Assembly: GCA_014360055.1 (NCBI GenBank)
Contig: JACIYH010000007.1
Location: 1 to 57,930 of the forward strand
Length of the DNA stretch: 57,930 nt
Direction: 5' to 3'
Source of the DNA: Bacillota bacterium
Lineage (GTDB): Bacteria > Bacillota > Sulfobacillia > JACIYH01
The position numbers were made by a program, and so were the translations under genes. The notes beneath the pieces were generated by a model that was not told the DNA's origin, searched no databases, and worked only from the letters and a program-made list of their open reading frames with translations. Shown here piece by piece: positions 1 to 7,857 of the stretch (position 1 is the stretch's first letter; each line of letters begins with the position of its first letter).

Positions 1-398
1 ACCTTCTGCTCCGAAGAGGGGTTGTGCAGCCGCGCGAACACCATGGCCCGTACCGCCGCATCCAGGTCGAACCTGATCCGTCTGCCCGAGCTCAGTTCCC
101 GGAACCAGCGGCCCAGGCCCACCTTCTCCCATAGCTGGCTCAGGGCCCAGGTGCTTCCGTACACCCTGGCAACCTTGCACTCCACATCTTCCGGCCCCGT
201 GACCACCGCTGCTCCATTTGTGAGGGAGGCCAGCGACTTGGCCAGGCGCGCCACGGAATCGGGGTTGAGCTGGTCGAGCCGGCCCAGGTTCGCCAGCACG
301 CGGTGCCGCGGCGCCCCCTTGTCCCAGTAACTTTCAACCACCTGGATGTATGTATATACGTGGTCGCCGGACCTCACTTGAGTACGCTTGAGGAACAT
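1..398 (-). CDS. IS1634-family transposase, N-terminal part (runs off window)
   Basis: Reading leftward from ATG at 398-396 the frame stays open to base 1, giving about 132 residues. The N-terminus starts MFLKRTQVRSGD and continues with YTYIQVVESYWDKG and HRVLANLGRLDQL. That order (a 'Y-x-x-V-E-S-Y' strand, then 'R-V-L-A-N-L-G-R-L') is the usual start of IS1634-type DDE transposases of the IS4 superfamily, which carry their catalytic residues further downstream, here outside the window. A segment near residue 80-130 (WEKVGLGRWF, FDLDAAVRAMVF) also fits this family. Family assignment rests on remembered sequence pattern. Whether the transposase is intact cannot be seen. Confidence 0.75.
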   Translation of the reverse strand, partial: MFLKRTQVRSGDHVYTYIQVVESYWDKGAPRHRVLANLGRLDQLNPDSVARLAKSLASLTNGAAVVTGPEDVECKVARVYGSTWALSQLWEKVGLGRWFRELSSGRRIRFDLDAAVRAMVFARLHNPSSEQK

Positions 399-418
399 GC
401 TGCCACCCGCCTGCCACT

Positions 419-448
419 ATTTTAGCAGGAGCTGTGACCCGCAGTCAA
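419..448 (-). promoter_or_regulatory. Transposase promoter
   Basis: On the minus strand TTGACT (448-443) and TAAAAT (424-419) are separated by 18 bp. They lie 21 bp upstream of the transposase ATG, which suits a resident IS promoter. Confidence 0.55.
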
Positions 449-501
449 CCGTTCACATTCTGAACACCATTGCCACTATCTCTGCAACCCAGCGGCCCCA
501 T

Positions 502-520
502 CCCGTTGGGGCTCAACGGG
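502..520. other. Hairpin near IS end
   Basis: CCCGTTG (502-508) and CAACGGG (514-520) form a perfect 7-bp stem with a 5-nt loop. Hairpins just inside IS ends often shield the transposase from read-through translation; that role is an inference here. Confidence 0.4.
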
Positions 521-555
521 TCTGGCACAGGGGGCAACAAAACTGTCGAAGTCGC

Positions 556-1180
556 GTCAGGGCCCGGTGGAGGGGTCGAGTTCCTGGCCGCCTGCGACGT
601 GGACAATCCCCTGGTGGGGGAACACGGCGCCGCGCGGGTTTACGGGCCGCAGAAGGGGGCGTCGCCCGAGATGGTCGAGGAACTGGACCGGGGGCTTGCC
701 CACCTGGCTGCGGTGTGGAAGCGGGACTGGGGAGTCGAGGTGGCCGACCTGCCCGGTGCCGGTGCGGCGGGAGGTGCGGGGGCCGCGCTGGCGGCGGCGC
801 TGGGGGCACCTCTCCTGTCCGGGGCCCGGCTGGTGATCGAATACAGCGGCCTGGAGCAGCGCCTGCGGGAGGCCGACCTGGTCATCACCGGAGAGGGACG
901 CCTGGATTTTCAGACCCGCCGGGGCAAGGCGCCCGCCGCGGTGGCGGCGGCCGCCCGGCGGGCGGGTGTGCCCGTGGTGGCAGTGTGCGGTTCTCTGGCG
1001 GCCTCGCCGGAGGAACTGGCGGAGATGGGCATGGTTGCCGCCCTGAGCGTCACGGAAGGGCCGACCACGCTGGAGGAGAGCATGGTGCGGGCGGCCGAAT
1101 TGCTGGAAAGGACGGGCGAGCGGCTGGGCAAACTCCTGCAACTGGGTGGTTCCCTCGCCCACCGCCCGGCCCCTGCCTGA
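556..1180 (+). pseudogene. Glycerate kinase, C-terminal remnant cut by the IS
   Basis: The open frame carries FLAACDVDNPL, GEHGAARVYGPQKGA, GAGAAGGAGAAL, and ADLVITGEGRLDFQT, in the order found in the C-terminal half of type 1 (GarK/GlxK) glycerate kinases, which phosphorylate D-glycerate with ATP. About 205 residues remain of a usual 370-380. The N-terminal nucleotide-binding part is missing, and homology begins right beside the IS end, so transposition most likely split the gene. The remaining piece has no credible start of its own and ends normally at TGA 1178-1180. The 5' half may survive on the far side of the element, outside the window. Confidence 0.75.
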
Positions 1181-1345
1181 AGGGTGCCACCGCCATCGCC
1201 GGCGGGTCCGGAGTGGGGGGTGAGTGGCTCCACGGGCCTGTGGGCGGGCCGCCAGGTGGCGTGACGTGCCGGGGTCACGAACAGGTGTTGACACGGGGCC
1301 ATCTTGTTGAGTTCCGAGGAACGGTGGCCGGAAAGGAGGAAGGGC

Positions 1346-1777
1346 ATGCGGAGGGAGTTTTCGGCGGGGGGTGTCGTTTACCGGCTGGCCGGACCGGGGG
1401 ATCCCGAGTTCCTCCTGATCCAGGACGCATGGGGGCGCTGGACCCTGCCCAAGGGGCTCATCGAGAAGGGCGAAAGACCCCTTCAGGCAGCCCTGCGGGA
1501 GGTGGGGGAGGAAACCGGCCTCGAGGTGGAGCCCGCCGGGGACCTGGACCGCATCCACTACTTCTACCGCGACGCCACGGGGGAACTGGTCTACAAGACC
1601 GTGTATTACTTCTTGATGGCGGCCACGGGCGGAGACGTGCATCCCCAGCTTGAGGAGATCTCCGATGCCCGCTGGGTACCGGCCCGCCGTGCCATCGAGA
1701 AGTGCGGGTACGAGGACACCAGGCCGGTGTTGGAGAAGGCCCTGGCGCGCATCACCGAAATCCGCTTGCAACCCTAA
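1346..1777 (+). CDS. Nudix hydrolase
   Basis: A 143-residue protein starts at ATG 1346 behind an excellent ribosome site, AAAGGAGGA at 1332-1340. Residues 37-59 match the Nudix box GX5EX7REUXEEXGU exactly: Gly37, Glu43, then REVGEETGL at 51-59. The Arg-Glu and Glu-Glu pair bind the catalytic divalent metal that cleaves nucleoside diphosphates linked to another group. The N-terminus (SAGGVVYR) and WTLPKG motif place it with the diadenosine-polyphosphate/MutT-like group, but substrate cannot be told from sequence. The next small gene starts 17 bp downstream, so the two may be co-transcribed. A lone TTGACA at 1288-1293 has no good -10 partner. Confidence 0.9.
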   Translation: MRREFSAGGVVYRLAGPGDPEFLLIQDAWGRWTLPKGLIEKGERPLQAALREVGEETGLEVEPAGDLDRIHYFYRDATGELVYKTVYYFLMAATGGDVHPQLEEISDARWVPARRAIEKCGYEDTRPVLEKALARITEIRLQP

Positions 1778-1794
1778 CCGGAGGTGGGGAGAAG

Positions 1795-1965
1795 TTGGCA
1801 CTCTTTGTGGTGGTCGGGGTGGCCGCCATTGCACTGACGGTGTATTGGGTGTTGCTGGCCGAGCGGGCCACGCGGGCCCTGGAGCGTTCCGCCGCGGCCC
1901 TTGAGCGGGCCGCCGCTGCCCTGGAGCAGGGGACGCCCCCGCCCGGCACTCCCCGCCACTTTTGA
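1795..1965 (+). CDS. Small single-span membrane protein
   Basis: This 56-residue reading frame starts at TTG 1795, 5 nt after the purine-rich GGAGGTGGGG. Residues 2-20 (ALFVVVGVAAIALTVYWVL) are a clear transmembrane helix, followed by an alanine/glutamate/arginine-rich amphipathic stretch with a heptad-like repeat of A-L-E-R (residues 27-46), probably a short coiled coil, and a proline-rich tail. No family is recognised. It sits between the Nudix gene and the DUF1445 gene on the same strand. The clear ribosome site, hydrophobic segment and codon use argue for a real gene, but its size leaves doubt. Confidence 0.5.
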   Translation: MALFVVVGVAAIALTVYWVLLAERATRALERSAAALERAAAALEQGTPPPGTPRHF

Positions 1966-1998
1966 CCGCACCGCGGCGGTCATGTGAGGCGGCCCTGG

Positions 1999-2916
1999 AT
2001 GCCAGCGAGTGACCAGGACCACACCCCCGTTCGAGGGCGGGAAGAGGGCGCGCACGCCCACCCCCGCCAGGTCCGGCAGTGGATCCGCGAGGGGGGCTGG
2101 GCGGGCCCCACGGCGGGGCTGGCGCGCGGCTTCACCCAGGCCAATCTGGTGGTGGTGCCGCGGCAGTTCGCCTATGACTTCCTGCTCTTCGCGGTGCGCA
2201 ACCCCGGACCCTGTCCCCTGCTGGAGGTCACCGACCCCGGGTGCCCCGAGCCCGCGGGCGTGGCCCCCGGTGCCGACCTGCGCACGGACCTCCCCCGCTA
2301 CCGCGTCTTCCGTGACGGCCAGTTGGAGGCCGAGGTCGGGGAAATCCGTTCACTTTGGTGCGATGACCTGGTGGCCTTTCTCCTGGGGTGCAGCTTCACC
2401 TTCGAAGAGGCCCTGCTGCGGGCGGGCGTGCCCGTCCGCCACCTGGAACTGGGGCGGAACGTGCCCATGTACGTGACCAGCATCCCCTGTCGGCCGGCCG
2501 GTGCCTTTGCCGGCAACATGGTGGTGAGCATGCGCCCCGTTCCCGGCCCGCTGGTGGCGCGGGCCGTGCAGGTGACGGCGCGGTATCCGAGGGCCCACGG
2601 TGCGCCCGTGCACGTGGGGGATCCGGCTGCCATCGGAATCCGGGACCTGGGCCGTCCCGACTTCGGTGACCCCGTGCCGGTGCGGCCGGGGGAGGTACCC
2701 GTCTTCTGGGCCTGCGGGGTGACGCCGCAGGTGGCCCTCCTGCGGGCGCGGCTGCCGCTGGCCATCACCCACGCTCCCGGGCACATGTTCATCACCGACA
2801 TCCCCGAGGAAGAACTGGACGGTCCATGGGGGTTGGACATATGCCGAGGGTTGACCTCAACGCCGACGTGGGCGAGAGCTTCGGGGCTTACCGGCTGGGA
2901 CAGGACGAGGAGGTGA
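1999..2916 (+). CDS. DUF1445 (YcsI-like) putative hydro-lyase
   Basis: The 305-residue product carries the marks of the DUF1445/UPF0317 family, called putative hydro-lyases and represented by Bacillus subtilis Ycs[12 protein letters not shown] near residue 48, [11 protein letters not shown] in the middle, and the C-terminal [14 protein letters not shown]. The family's chemistry is not securely known. In B. subtilis ycsI lies in the same locus as ycsF (pxpA), and here too pxpA follows directly. The usual C-terminus would fall near 2826, but the frame continues to TGA 2914-2916, adding about 30 residues that overlap pxpA by 76 bp in another frame. Alternative starts are GTG 1984 and ATG 1999; neither has a strong ribosome site. 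Confidence 0.8.
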   Translation: MPASDQDHTPVRGREEGAHAHPRQVRQWIREGGWAGPTAGLARGFTQANLVVVPRQFAYDFLLFAVRNPGPCPLLEVTDPGCPEPAGVAPGADLRTDLPRYRVFRDGQLEAEVGEIRSLWCDDLVAFLLGCSFTFEEALLRAGVPVRHLELGRNVPMYVTSIPCRPAGAFAGNMVVSMRPVPGPLVARAVQVTARYPRAHGAPVHVGDPAAIGIRDLGRPDFGDPVPVRPGEVPVFWACGVTPQVALLRARLPLAITHAPGHMFITDIPEEELDGPWGLDICRGLTSTPTWARASGLTGWDRTRR

Positions 2917-3608
2917 TCAAGTACGTCACCTCCGCCAACGTGGCCTGTGGGATGCACGCGGGTGATCCCCTGGTGATGGCGCGTACGGTGACCCTGGCCA
3001 GGGAAGCCGGAGTGGCCGTGGGAGCCCATCCCGGGTACCCCGACCTGCAAGGGTTCGGCCGGCGTGCCCTGGGCATGACGCCGGAGGAAGTGGAGGCGTT
3101 CGTAATGTATCAGGTGGGCGCCCTGTGGGCGTTCTGCCGGGGGGCGGGGGTGCCTCTCCGCCACGTCAAGGCCCACGGTTCCCTCTACAACCAGGCCGTG
3201 CGCGATGTGGCGCTGGCGGACGCCATCGCGCGGGCGGTGGCCCGCGTGGATGCCGGCCTGGTGCTGGTGGGGCTGGCGGGGTCGGAACTGCTGCGGGCGG
3301 GGCGGCGGGCCGGGCTGCGTGTGGCCAGCGAGGTGTTCGCCGACCGGGGCTACAACCCCGACGGGACGCTGGTGCCACGCGGGCGCCCCGGGGCGATCAT
3401 CCACGATCCCCAGGCAGTGGCCGAGAGGGTGCTGCGCATGGTGACCGAGGGGCGGGTGCGGGCCAGTGATGGGTCCGACCTCGAGGTGCGTGCGGATACG
3501 GTGTGTTTCCACGGGGACACGCCCGAAGCGGCCACCCTGGTGCGGCAGGTGCGCGACCACCTGGCCCGCGCCGGTGTTACGGTGGCGCCCATGAGTGACT
3601 GGCTCTGA
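2841..3608 (+). CDS. pxpA: 5-oxoprolinase subunit PxpA (LamB/YcsF family)
   Basis: A 255-residue protein with the diagnostic N-terminus [12 protein letters not shown], then [31 protein letters not shown] and [18 protein letters not shown]. In characterised systems PxpA works with PxpB and PxpC to convert 5-oxoproline to glutamate using ATP. ATG 2841 is chosen because it puts the family motif at residue 4; an in-frame ATG at 2826 would add five residues. Neither pxpB nor pxpC is present nearby, which is unusual. It overlaps the DUF1445 gene. After the stop the same frame stays open for 34 more codons (to TGA 3714-3716), but the protein already has full family length. Confidence 0.92.
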   Translation: MPRVDLNADVGESFGAYRLGQDEEVIKYVTSANVACGMHAGDPLVMARTVTLAREAGVAVGAHPGYPDLQGFGRRALGMTPEEVEAFVMYQVGALWAFCRGAGVPLRHVKAHGSLYNQAVRDVALADAIARAVARVDAGLVLVGLAGSELLRAGRRAGLRVASEVFADRGYNPDGTLVPRGRPGAIIHDPQAVAERVLRMVTEGRVRASDGSDLEVRADTVCFHGDTPEAATLVRQVRDHLARAGVTVAPMSDWL

Positions 3609-3748
3609 ACCGCCGTCTTCGTCACCGCGGACCCGTCCTCGCTGAAGCTCCAGTCTATGCTCGGGGCGGCCTTCCTGACCGGTGCGGGGTCAGGAGCGGG
3701 TACCCTGCTGCCATGAGGGTGGTGGCGGGGGGCGCCCACCGCAGGGGA

Positions 3749-3777
3749 TTGACAGGTTGAGGGAGCTCTGGTACAAT
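3749..3777 (+). promoter_or_regulatory. Strong sigma-A-type promoter
   Basis: TTGACA (3749-3754) and TACAAT (3772-3777) are separated by exactly 17 bp. It drives the two-gene unit starting at 3827 and lies 140 bp after pxpA. Confidence 0.8.
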
Positions 3778-3800
3778 ATGGGAGACGCGAGACGCCGGTA

Positions 3801-3823
3801 GCTCCCCGGGGAGGGGGGCTTTT
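3801..3823 (+). terminator. Attenuator-like hairpin overlapping the ribosome site
   Basis: GCTCCCC (3801-3807) can pair with GGGGGGC (3813-3819), with one G-T wobble and a 5-nt loop, followed by TTTT at 3820-3823 just before ATG 3827. The right arm is also the only Shine-Dalgarno-like sequence for the next gene. The structure could therefore stop transcription or hide the ribosome site. It is short for a terminator, so its role is inferred. Confidence 0.4.
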
Positions 3824-3826
3824 GTT

Positions 3827-4507
3827 ATGGGCAGGTCAGGGCGGCCCTTGGCGGTAGGGCCGGTCGTGCTGATCCTGGGCCTGGCGGTGAGTCTGGCCGG
3901 TGCGGCGGCGTGGTGGCTCTGGCCGGCGGCAGATTACGTGTTCCTCGTGGTTGATGAAGCCAACGGTTTGCCGCCCTGGGGCTGGTCGGGTACCGAGGTG
4001 GAGGCGGCCGCGTGGTACGACGGCGAGGGAAGCCTGCGGGTGGCACGGGGTGTGGCGCGCCCCTGGCACCGGGTGGTGTGCCTGCATGAGGTGGACGCAG
4101 CCGGGGTACGGGTAGCCTCGCGTCTCATTACCGCCCGTCGGTTTCCGGCCCGCGTGGTCCTGGACGGGCCCGTACCCGGGTTGGGCATGACGGCACGCGT
4201 CCTGGCGGGTCCCCTGGAGGTGCTGGGGTTAGGGCCCGATGGGCACCTGCGCCTCTGCTACGGCGGGCAGAGCTTTGAGCTGGCTCCGGGGCAGAGCTGG
4301 GCCCAGTTGCGGGTGCGGGGACCCGACGGTGAGCGCTGGTTTTCTCCCGGCGAGGCCTCCGCCTGGGAAGCAACCCTCGAGGGGGCACTGAGCGCGGGCC
4401 ACGCCGTGACCAGGCTGGTGATCACCTACCACGGCAAATGGCCGCGTTCGGGTATCACCCCACCCGGGGAGGCCCTCCCGGACCGGCCCCTGGGGAGGCG
4501 GGCGTGA
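3827..4507 (+). CDS. Membrane-anchored protein of unknown function
   Basis: A 226-residue protein with an N-terminal hydrophobic helix (about residues 9-31) after basic residues, which suggests a signal anchor with the rest outside the membrane. The remainder looks beta-rich, with many Trp, Val and Gly residues, but I recognise no family. It has its own strong promoter at 3749-3777 and a leader hairpin. Its TGA (4505-4507) overlaps the ATG (4507-4509) of the next gene, so the two are translationally coupled and probably act together at the cell surface. The last 20 residues are proline-rich and may be a tail. Confidence 0.7.
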   Translation: MGRSGRPLAVGPVVLILGLAVSLAGAAAWWLWPAADYVFLVVDEANGLPPWGWSGTEVEAAAWYDGEGSLRVARGVARPWHRVVCLHEVDAAGVRVASRLITARRFPARVVLDGPVPGLGMTARVLAGPLEVLGLGPDGHLRLCYGGQSFELAPGQSWAQLRVRGPDGERWFSPGEASAWEATLEGALSAGHAVTRLVITYHGKWPRSGITPPGEALPDRPLGRRA

Positions 4508-7401
4508 TGTCGCCCCGGACTCTGTTTGGAACGGCGGCGGGGCCGGGTGTGGGCGTGCCGCGAGCGGGTGGGCGTCTGGCGGGACTCGTGTCCCCCTTGG
4601 CGGCCAGGTGCGTGGCCGCGGTGATGTCCCTGGTACTGTGCGCCATCGCCCTGGGGGGCCTTCCGGTCCGGGCGGTGCCCTATGACGCCCGTGATGGGGT
4701 GGTGGCTGCGTGGCCACCCCCATGGGGTGCGGCGAGGCACGGCCAGCCCGTGCTGCTGGTGGGTTCGCCGGGGACGGATCCCGAGGAGGTGTGGGGCGGG
4801 GACGGGGGGCTGCGCCGGGATCTGGAGAAGGTCGGGTTCCGGGTATGGGTGGCCGACCTCTCCCGTGAAGACGACCCCGATCCGGAGCGCCTGGCCCAAC
4901 TGGTGGTGGGGCCGGCCGCCGAGCGGGTCCTCGCCGCCTGCGGGGCGGAGCGGCTGCACGTGGTTGCTCACGGTATGGGAGCCCTCGCTGCGCGCTACTG
5001 GGCGGAGCGGCAGGGCAGGGGTAAGGTGGCCACCCTGGTGATGCTGGCGCCGCCTAACCACGGGTCTTTCGCCATGAACGTGTTGCACCTGGCCGCTGCC
5101 CTCTCGGCGCGCGACGCCGGCCTGGTGAGCGGCACCGCCTCCAGCGGCCGCGCGGCCGGGGCGGCGGGGTCCGCCGGCGGTAACCTGTGGGCGTACGTTT
5201 GGGAGAGGGCGGGCTCGGTCTACCAGCCCCTGTACCGGCGCTACGTCCGAGAATACCGCCTGGGCGTGCCGCCTAGCGATGTCCTGGAGGGGGTGAAGCG
5301 CCTGCTGGGGCGGATGCCCTTCGAGGGGTGGTTGGCAAGTGCGGAACCGGAGCTTTTCGCCCGCGAGTTCCTGAAAGCGCAGATGCCACTGGCCGGGAGT
5401 TCGGTCACGCTGGCATACGCCCACGCCGCTGCGCTCAACGTGGCCCGGGCGGAGGAATTGCGGGGTGCGGTGCGCGGTCCCGGCCTGGCGGAGTCCGTCC
5501 TTGATGACCCCCTCATCACTTCCGACTGGAAGGAGATGGCCCGTCATTACGGCTGGAAGGTGGCCCGGTGGGCGGGGCGTCATGTGGCGGAGTGGTTGAC
5601 CCGGCAGGGTCAGAAGCTGTTGCTCGACCAGGCACCCGCACTCCTGGGCGTGGACCCCTACTCACCAGGTGCCGGACGGGTGCTGCAGGAATACTTTTCT
5701 TTCCCCCTCGGACCGGGGCCGGATGGCCGGCCGCGCTTCGAGCAACTGCTGGGCAACTGGTTCCTCAGCCGGTGGAACGGGGAGACCGGCCGGGACGAGG
5801 GGTCACGCTACGTGGTGGTGGCCGGTCGGGTTCCCAACCTCTGGCGGTTGGGATGGAAGCAGGTGGGTGATAACGACTTCTGGGTGGAGGTGGACTCCTG
5901 CTTCCTGCCCCTGGGCCCGGACGACCGCTTCCTGCTGGTGGAGGACAGGGGGGTGTCCGCCAGTCACGGGAACCTGCCCCGCAACCGCCGGGTGCAGGAA
6001 CTGGTGCTGGCGGAACTTCGCTTTTCCGCGCAACGGTCGCTCTACCCGCGTGCCGGTCACCCCGGGGCTGTCTCGTGGAAGGGCACCCGCCAGGTGCCCC
6101 TGGCCTGCTGGCAACCGGGCTACCTGCGAATCGACAGCCGTTACCTGAACCGTCCGGGGGTCCTGACCGTGGAGCTTCAGCCCCAAGCCCCCACGCGCTC
6201 CGGTCTCCCCGTCGCCTGGGCCTGGGTGGAAAAGCGGGACGGGACCTGGGAGCGCCGCCAGGTGGACTGGCAGGGGGACCGGGGGACCATCAGCGTACCG
6301 GGCTTCGGACAGGAGGCTACCTCTGTGCTGGTCGGAGGCCGTCTTCCCCTCGCCAGCGAGCACGGTGTGGTTTTCGCCTACCGCAAGCCGGCCAAAGGGG
6401 ACTTGACCTGCCGCGCCAGCTTCCTCCCTTCTCCGGTAGACCCGGCGGTGCGATCTTCCCCCGAACATGGCGCCGGTAACGGCTACGGCGCACCCAGCCG
6501 CGGCTCACCCGGCCGCGGCGGTGACGGTGGGACGCCACAAGGGGCGTCGTTGGCTGACGCCTCGGACGGTATGTCACGGGGCGGTGTGTCGCCTGGCGGG
6601 GGCTTGGGCGGTGTGTCGCCGGGTGAAGGCCCGGAGGACCTTCCCGCCTCCTTTGGGGTTGAAGGAGAGACGGCACTGCCGGACGACGTACCCGTCATCC
6701 GTGCGACCCTGCCGACCAAGCTGACCACTCACAAGAAAGAGCACCGTGTCCGCCACCTGCGCTGGGACTGGGATTTCGGCGATGGCACGACCTTCGTGGA
6801 TGAGGATCCCACCCACACGACCATCACCGTGAGCCACGTCTTTGACCGTCCTGGCGACTACACCGTGCAGGCCCGTTCTTACGGCACCGGCGGGCGCATC
6901 CTGCGTGAGAAGGTGTGGCACGTGAGGGTGGAACCACCCGCCGGGTCGCCCGCGGCACCCGGAGGAGTTGCCCCCGGTCCCGCAGCGCCTGCCCCGCCCG
7001 GAGTTCCCCTCGGTGCAGCGGGCAACCGGCCCGGAGGCGCCGGCGCCGACGGCGGGGACACCGTCGTGGCGGGAGAGCCCTGGCAGGCCAGCCTCGATAC
7101 GGTGCAGGAGCCCCGGGTTGTGGCCACTATAGATGCGCCGCGGGAGTGGATGTCGGGTCGCCCTGCCCGCATCCAGGTGTCCGCCGAGGTGGAAGAAGTG
7201 CCGTATGTGGCAGAACAGAGAGTGGAAATCGATCCCGGCCAGGAGTTCATCATGATCTGGGAGCGTGCCGGCCTTTTCCCAGTGCGCGTGGCCGTAACTG
7301 TCATCCTCCGCTACCGCTTCCCCGAGACTGAATACACTTTGCGCAACACCTACCTGTTCGAAACCTGGGTGAAGGTACTGACCACCTCCGGAACCGACTG
7401 A
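4507..7401 (+). CDS. Secreted alpha/beta-hydrolase (lipase-like) with PKD domain; nucleophile Ser missing
   Basis: A 964-residue protein with a signal peptide (hydrophobic core about residues 35-52, likely cleavage after PVRA). Residues about 80-190 resemble triacylglycerol lipases: a hydrophobic strand (PVLLVGSPG), a helix, LHVVAHGMGALAARY, and MLAPPNHGS. In active lipases the second element reads G-H-S-M-G with Ser as nucleophile; here it is A-H-G-M-G, so Gly156 replaces Ser. One base change (AGT to GGT) would do this. A PKD domain lies at about 735-810 (WDFGDGT, HVFDRPGDYTV), between low-complexity Gly/Pro-rich linkers (about 655-715 and 810-860), and a C-terminal beta domain ends the protein. 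It may be an inactive binding protein rather than a lipase. Confidence 0.75.
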   Translation: MSPRTLFGTAAGPGVGVPRAGGRLAGLVSPLAARCVAAVMSLVLCAIALGGLPVRAVPYDARDGVVAAWPPPWGAARHGQPVLLVGSPGTDPEEVWGGDGGLRRDLEKVGFRVWVADLSREDDPDPERLAQLVVGPAAERVLAACGAERLHVVAHGMGALAARYWAERQGRGKVATLVMLAPPNHGSFAMNVLHLAAALSARDAGLVSGTASSGRAAGAAGSAGGNLWAYVWERAGSVYQPLYRRYVREYRLGVPPSDVLEGVKRLLGRMPFEGWLASAEPELFAREFLKAQMPLAGSSVTLAYAHAAALNVARAEELRGAVRGPGLAESVLDDPLITSDWKEMARHYGWKVARWAGRHVAEWLTRQGQKLLLDQAPALLGVDPYSPGAGRVLQEYFSFPLGPGPDGRPRFEQLLGNWFLSRWNGETGRDEGSRYVVVAGRVPNLWRLGWKQVGDNDFWVEVDSCFLPLGPDDRFLLVEDRGVSASHGNLPRNRRVQELVLAELRFSAQRSLYPRAGHPGAVSWKGTRQVPLACWQPGYLRIDSRYLNRPGVLTVELQPQAPTRSGLPVAWAWVEKRDGTWERRQVDWQGDRGTISVPGFGQEATSVLVGGRLPLASEHGVVFAYRKPAKGDLTCRASFLPSPVDPAVRSSPEHGAGNGYGAPSRGSPGRGGDGGTPQGASLADASDGMSRGGVSPGGGLGGVSPGEGPEDLPASFGVEGETALPDDVPVIRATLPTKLTTHKKEHRVRHLRWDWDFGDGTTFVDEDPTHTTITVSHVFDRPGDYTVQARSYGTGGRILREKVWHVRVEPPAGSPAAPGGVAPGPAAPAPPGVPLGAAGNRPGGAGADGGDTVVAGEPWQASLDTVQEPRVVATIDAPREWMSGRPARIQVSAEVEEVPYVAEQRVEIDPGQEFIMIWERAGLFPVRVAVTVILRYRFPETEYTLRNTYLFETWVKVLTTSGTD

Positions 7402-7422
7402 CCGAGTAATTTGCTTGGGCAC

Positions 7423-7451
7423 TTGTTTCGTCCCCCCTCGCTTGCTATAAT
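7423..7451 (+). promoter_or_regulatory. feoAB promoter
   Basis: TTGTTT (7423-7428) and a perfect TATAAT (7446-7451) are spaced by 17 bp, 45 bp before the feoA start. Confidence 0.75.
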
Positions 7452-7456
7452 GACGG

Positions 7457-7471
7457 TGAGATTCATTATCA
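7457..7471 (+). promoter_or_regulatory. Fur box
   Basis: TGAGATTCATTATCA matches the 7-1-7 Fur consensus TGATAATNATTATCA at 12 of 14 defined positions. It covers the expected transcription start of feoA, so iron-loaded Fur would block transcription. No fur gene is in the window. Confidence 0.75.
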
Positions 7472-7495
7472 ATTGACGGTGCGGGGGGCGATTAG

Positions 7496-7846
7496 GTGTC
7501 CAGGCAAGCCCTGGGTACCGCGGAAATAGATCTACATGAGGAAACCCACCCAGCAGTACCTGCACTCCAGCCGGAGGGGGCGGAGGAATTAGGGGCACGT
7601 GCCAATCCGCTGGCAACCCTGGCTGCGGCTCCCGTGGGTGCCCGGGTGCGCATCCGCTACCTGGGGGATGGGGATATGCGCGCCCAGGCCATTCGGCTCG
7701 GGCTGGGTCCGGGTTCTGAAGTGACGGTGTGGGCCCGGCTACCGCGGGGACCGGTGCTGGTCAGCCGCGGACCCCAGCACATCGCGGTGGGGCACAGGTT
7801 GGCCGGACAGATATGGGTGGAGATCCTGCGGTCTCCCGTTTCATAG
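7496..7846 (+). CDS. feoA: FeoA-like ferrous iron transport protein
   Basis: A 116-residue protein whose last 75 or so residues form the FeoA SH3-like beta-barrel: PLATLAAAPVGARVRI, DMRAQAIRLGLGPGSEV, then VLVSRGPQHIAVGHRLAGQIWVE. FeoA supports the FeoB GTPase transporter in ferrous iron uptake. About 35 residues precede the barrel; GTG 7496 is taken as start because it follows a G-rich ribosome site, but a shorter product is possible. It lies 12 bp upstream of feoB and shares its Fur-controlled promoter. Confidence 0.85.
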   Translation: MSRQALGTAEIDLHEETHPAVPALQPEGAEELGARANPLATLAAAPVGARVRIRYLGDGDMRAQAIRLGLGPGSEVTVWARLPRGPVLVSRGPQHIAVGHRLAGQIWVEILRSPVS

Positions 7847-7857
7847 AAGGTGGTTGT

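Larger units (their letters stand above)
1..555 (-). mobile_element. Left end of an IS1634-like insertion sequence (partial)
   Basis: The window opens inside an insertion sequence. Its transposase reads leftward off the edge, with its own promoter at 419-448 and a 7-bp hairpin at 502-520. The boundary near 545-560 is inferred: recognisable glycerate kinase coding begins directly after it, and the AT-richer stretch ACAAAACTGTCGAAGT at about 538-553 looks like a terminal inverted repeat. The other end and the target duplication lie outside the window, so the boundary is approximate. Confidence 0.6.

Noticed and set aside
1288-1316. Promoter for the Nudix gene from TTGACA at 1288
   Set aside because: No acceptable -10 hexamer at 16-18 bp spacing.
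557-1834. Long minus-strand frame opposite the glycerate kinase remnant and Nudix gene
   Set aside because: Both plus-strand products carry clear motifs; the antisense product does not.
3609-3716. In-frame extension of pxpA beyond its stop (34 codons)
   Set aside because: PxpA already ends at its usual length; the extension has no family match. Read-through is possible but unsupported.
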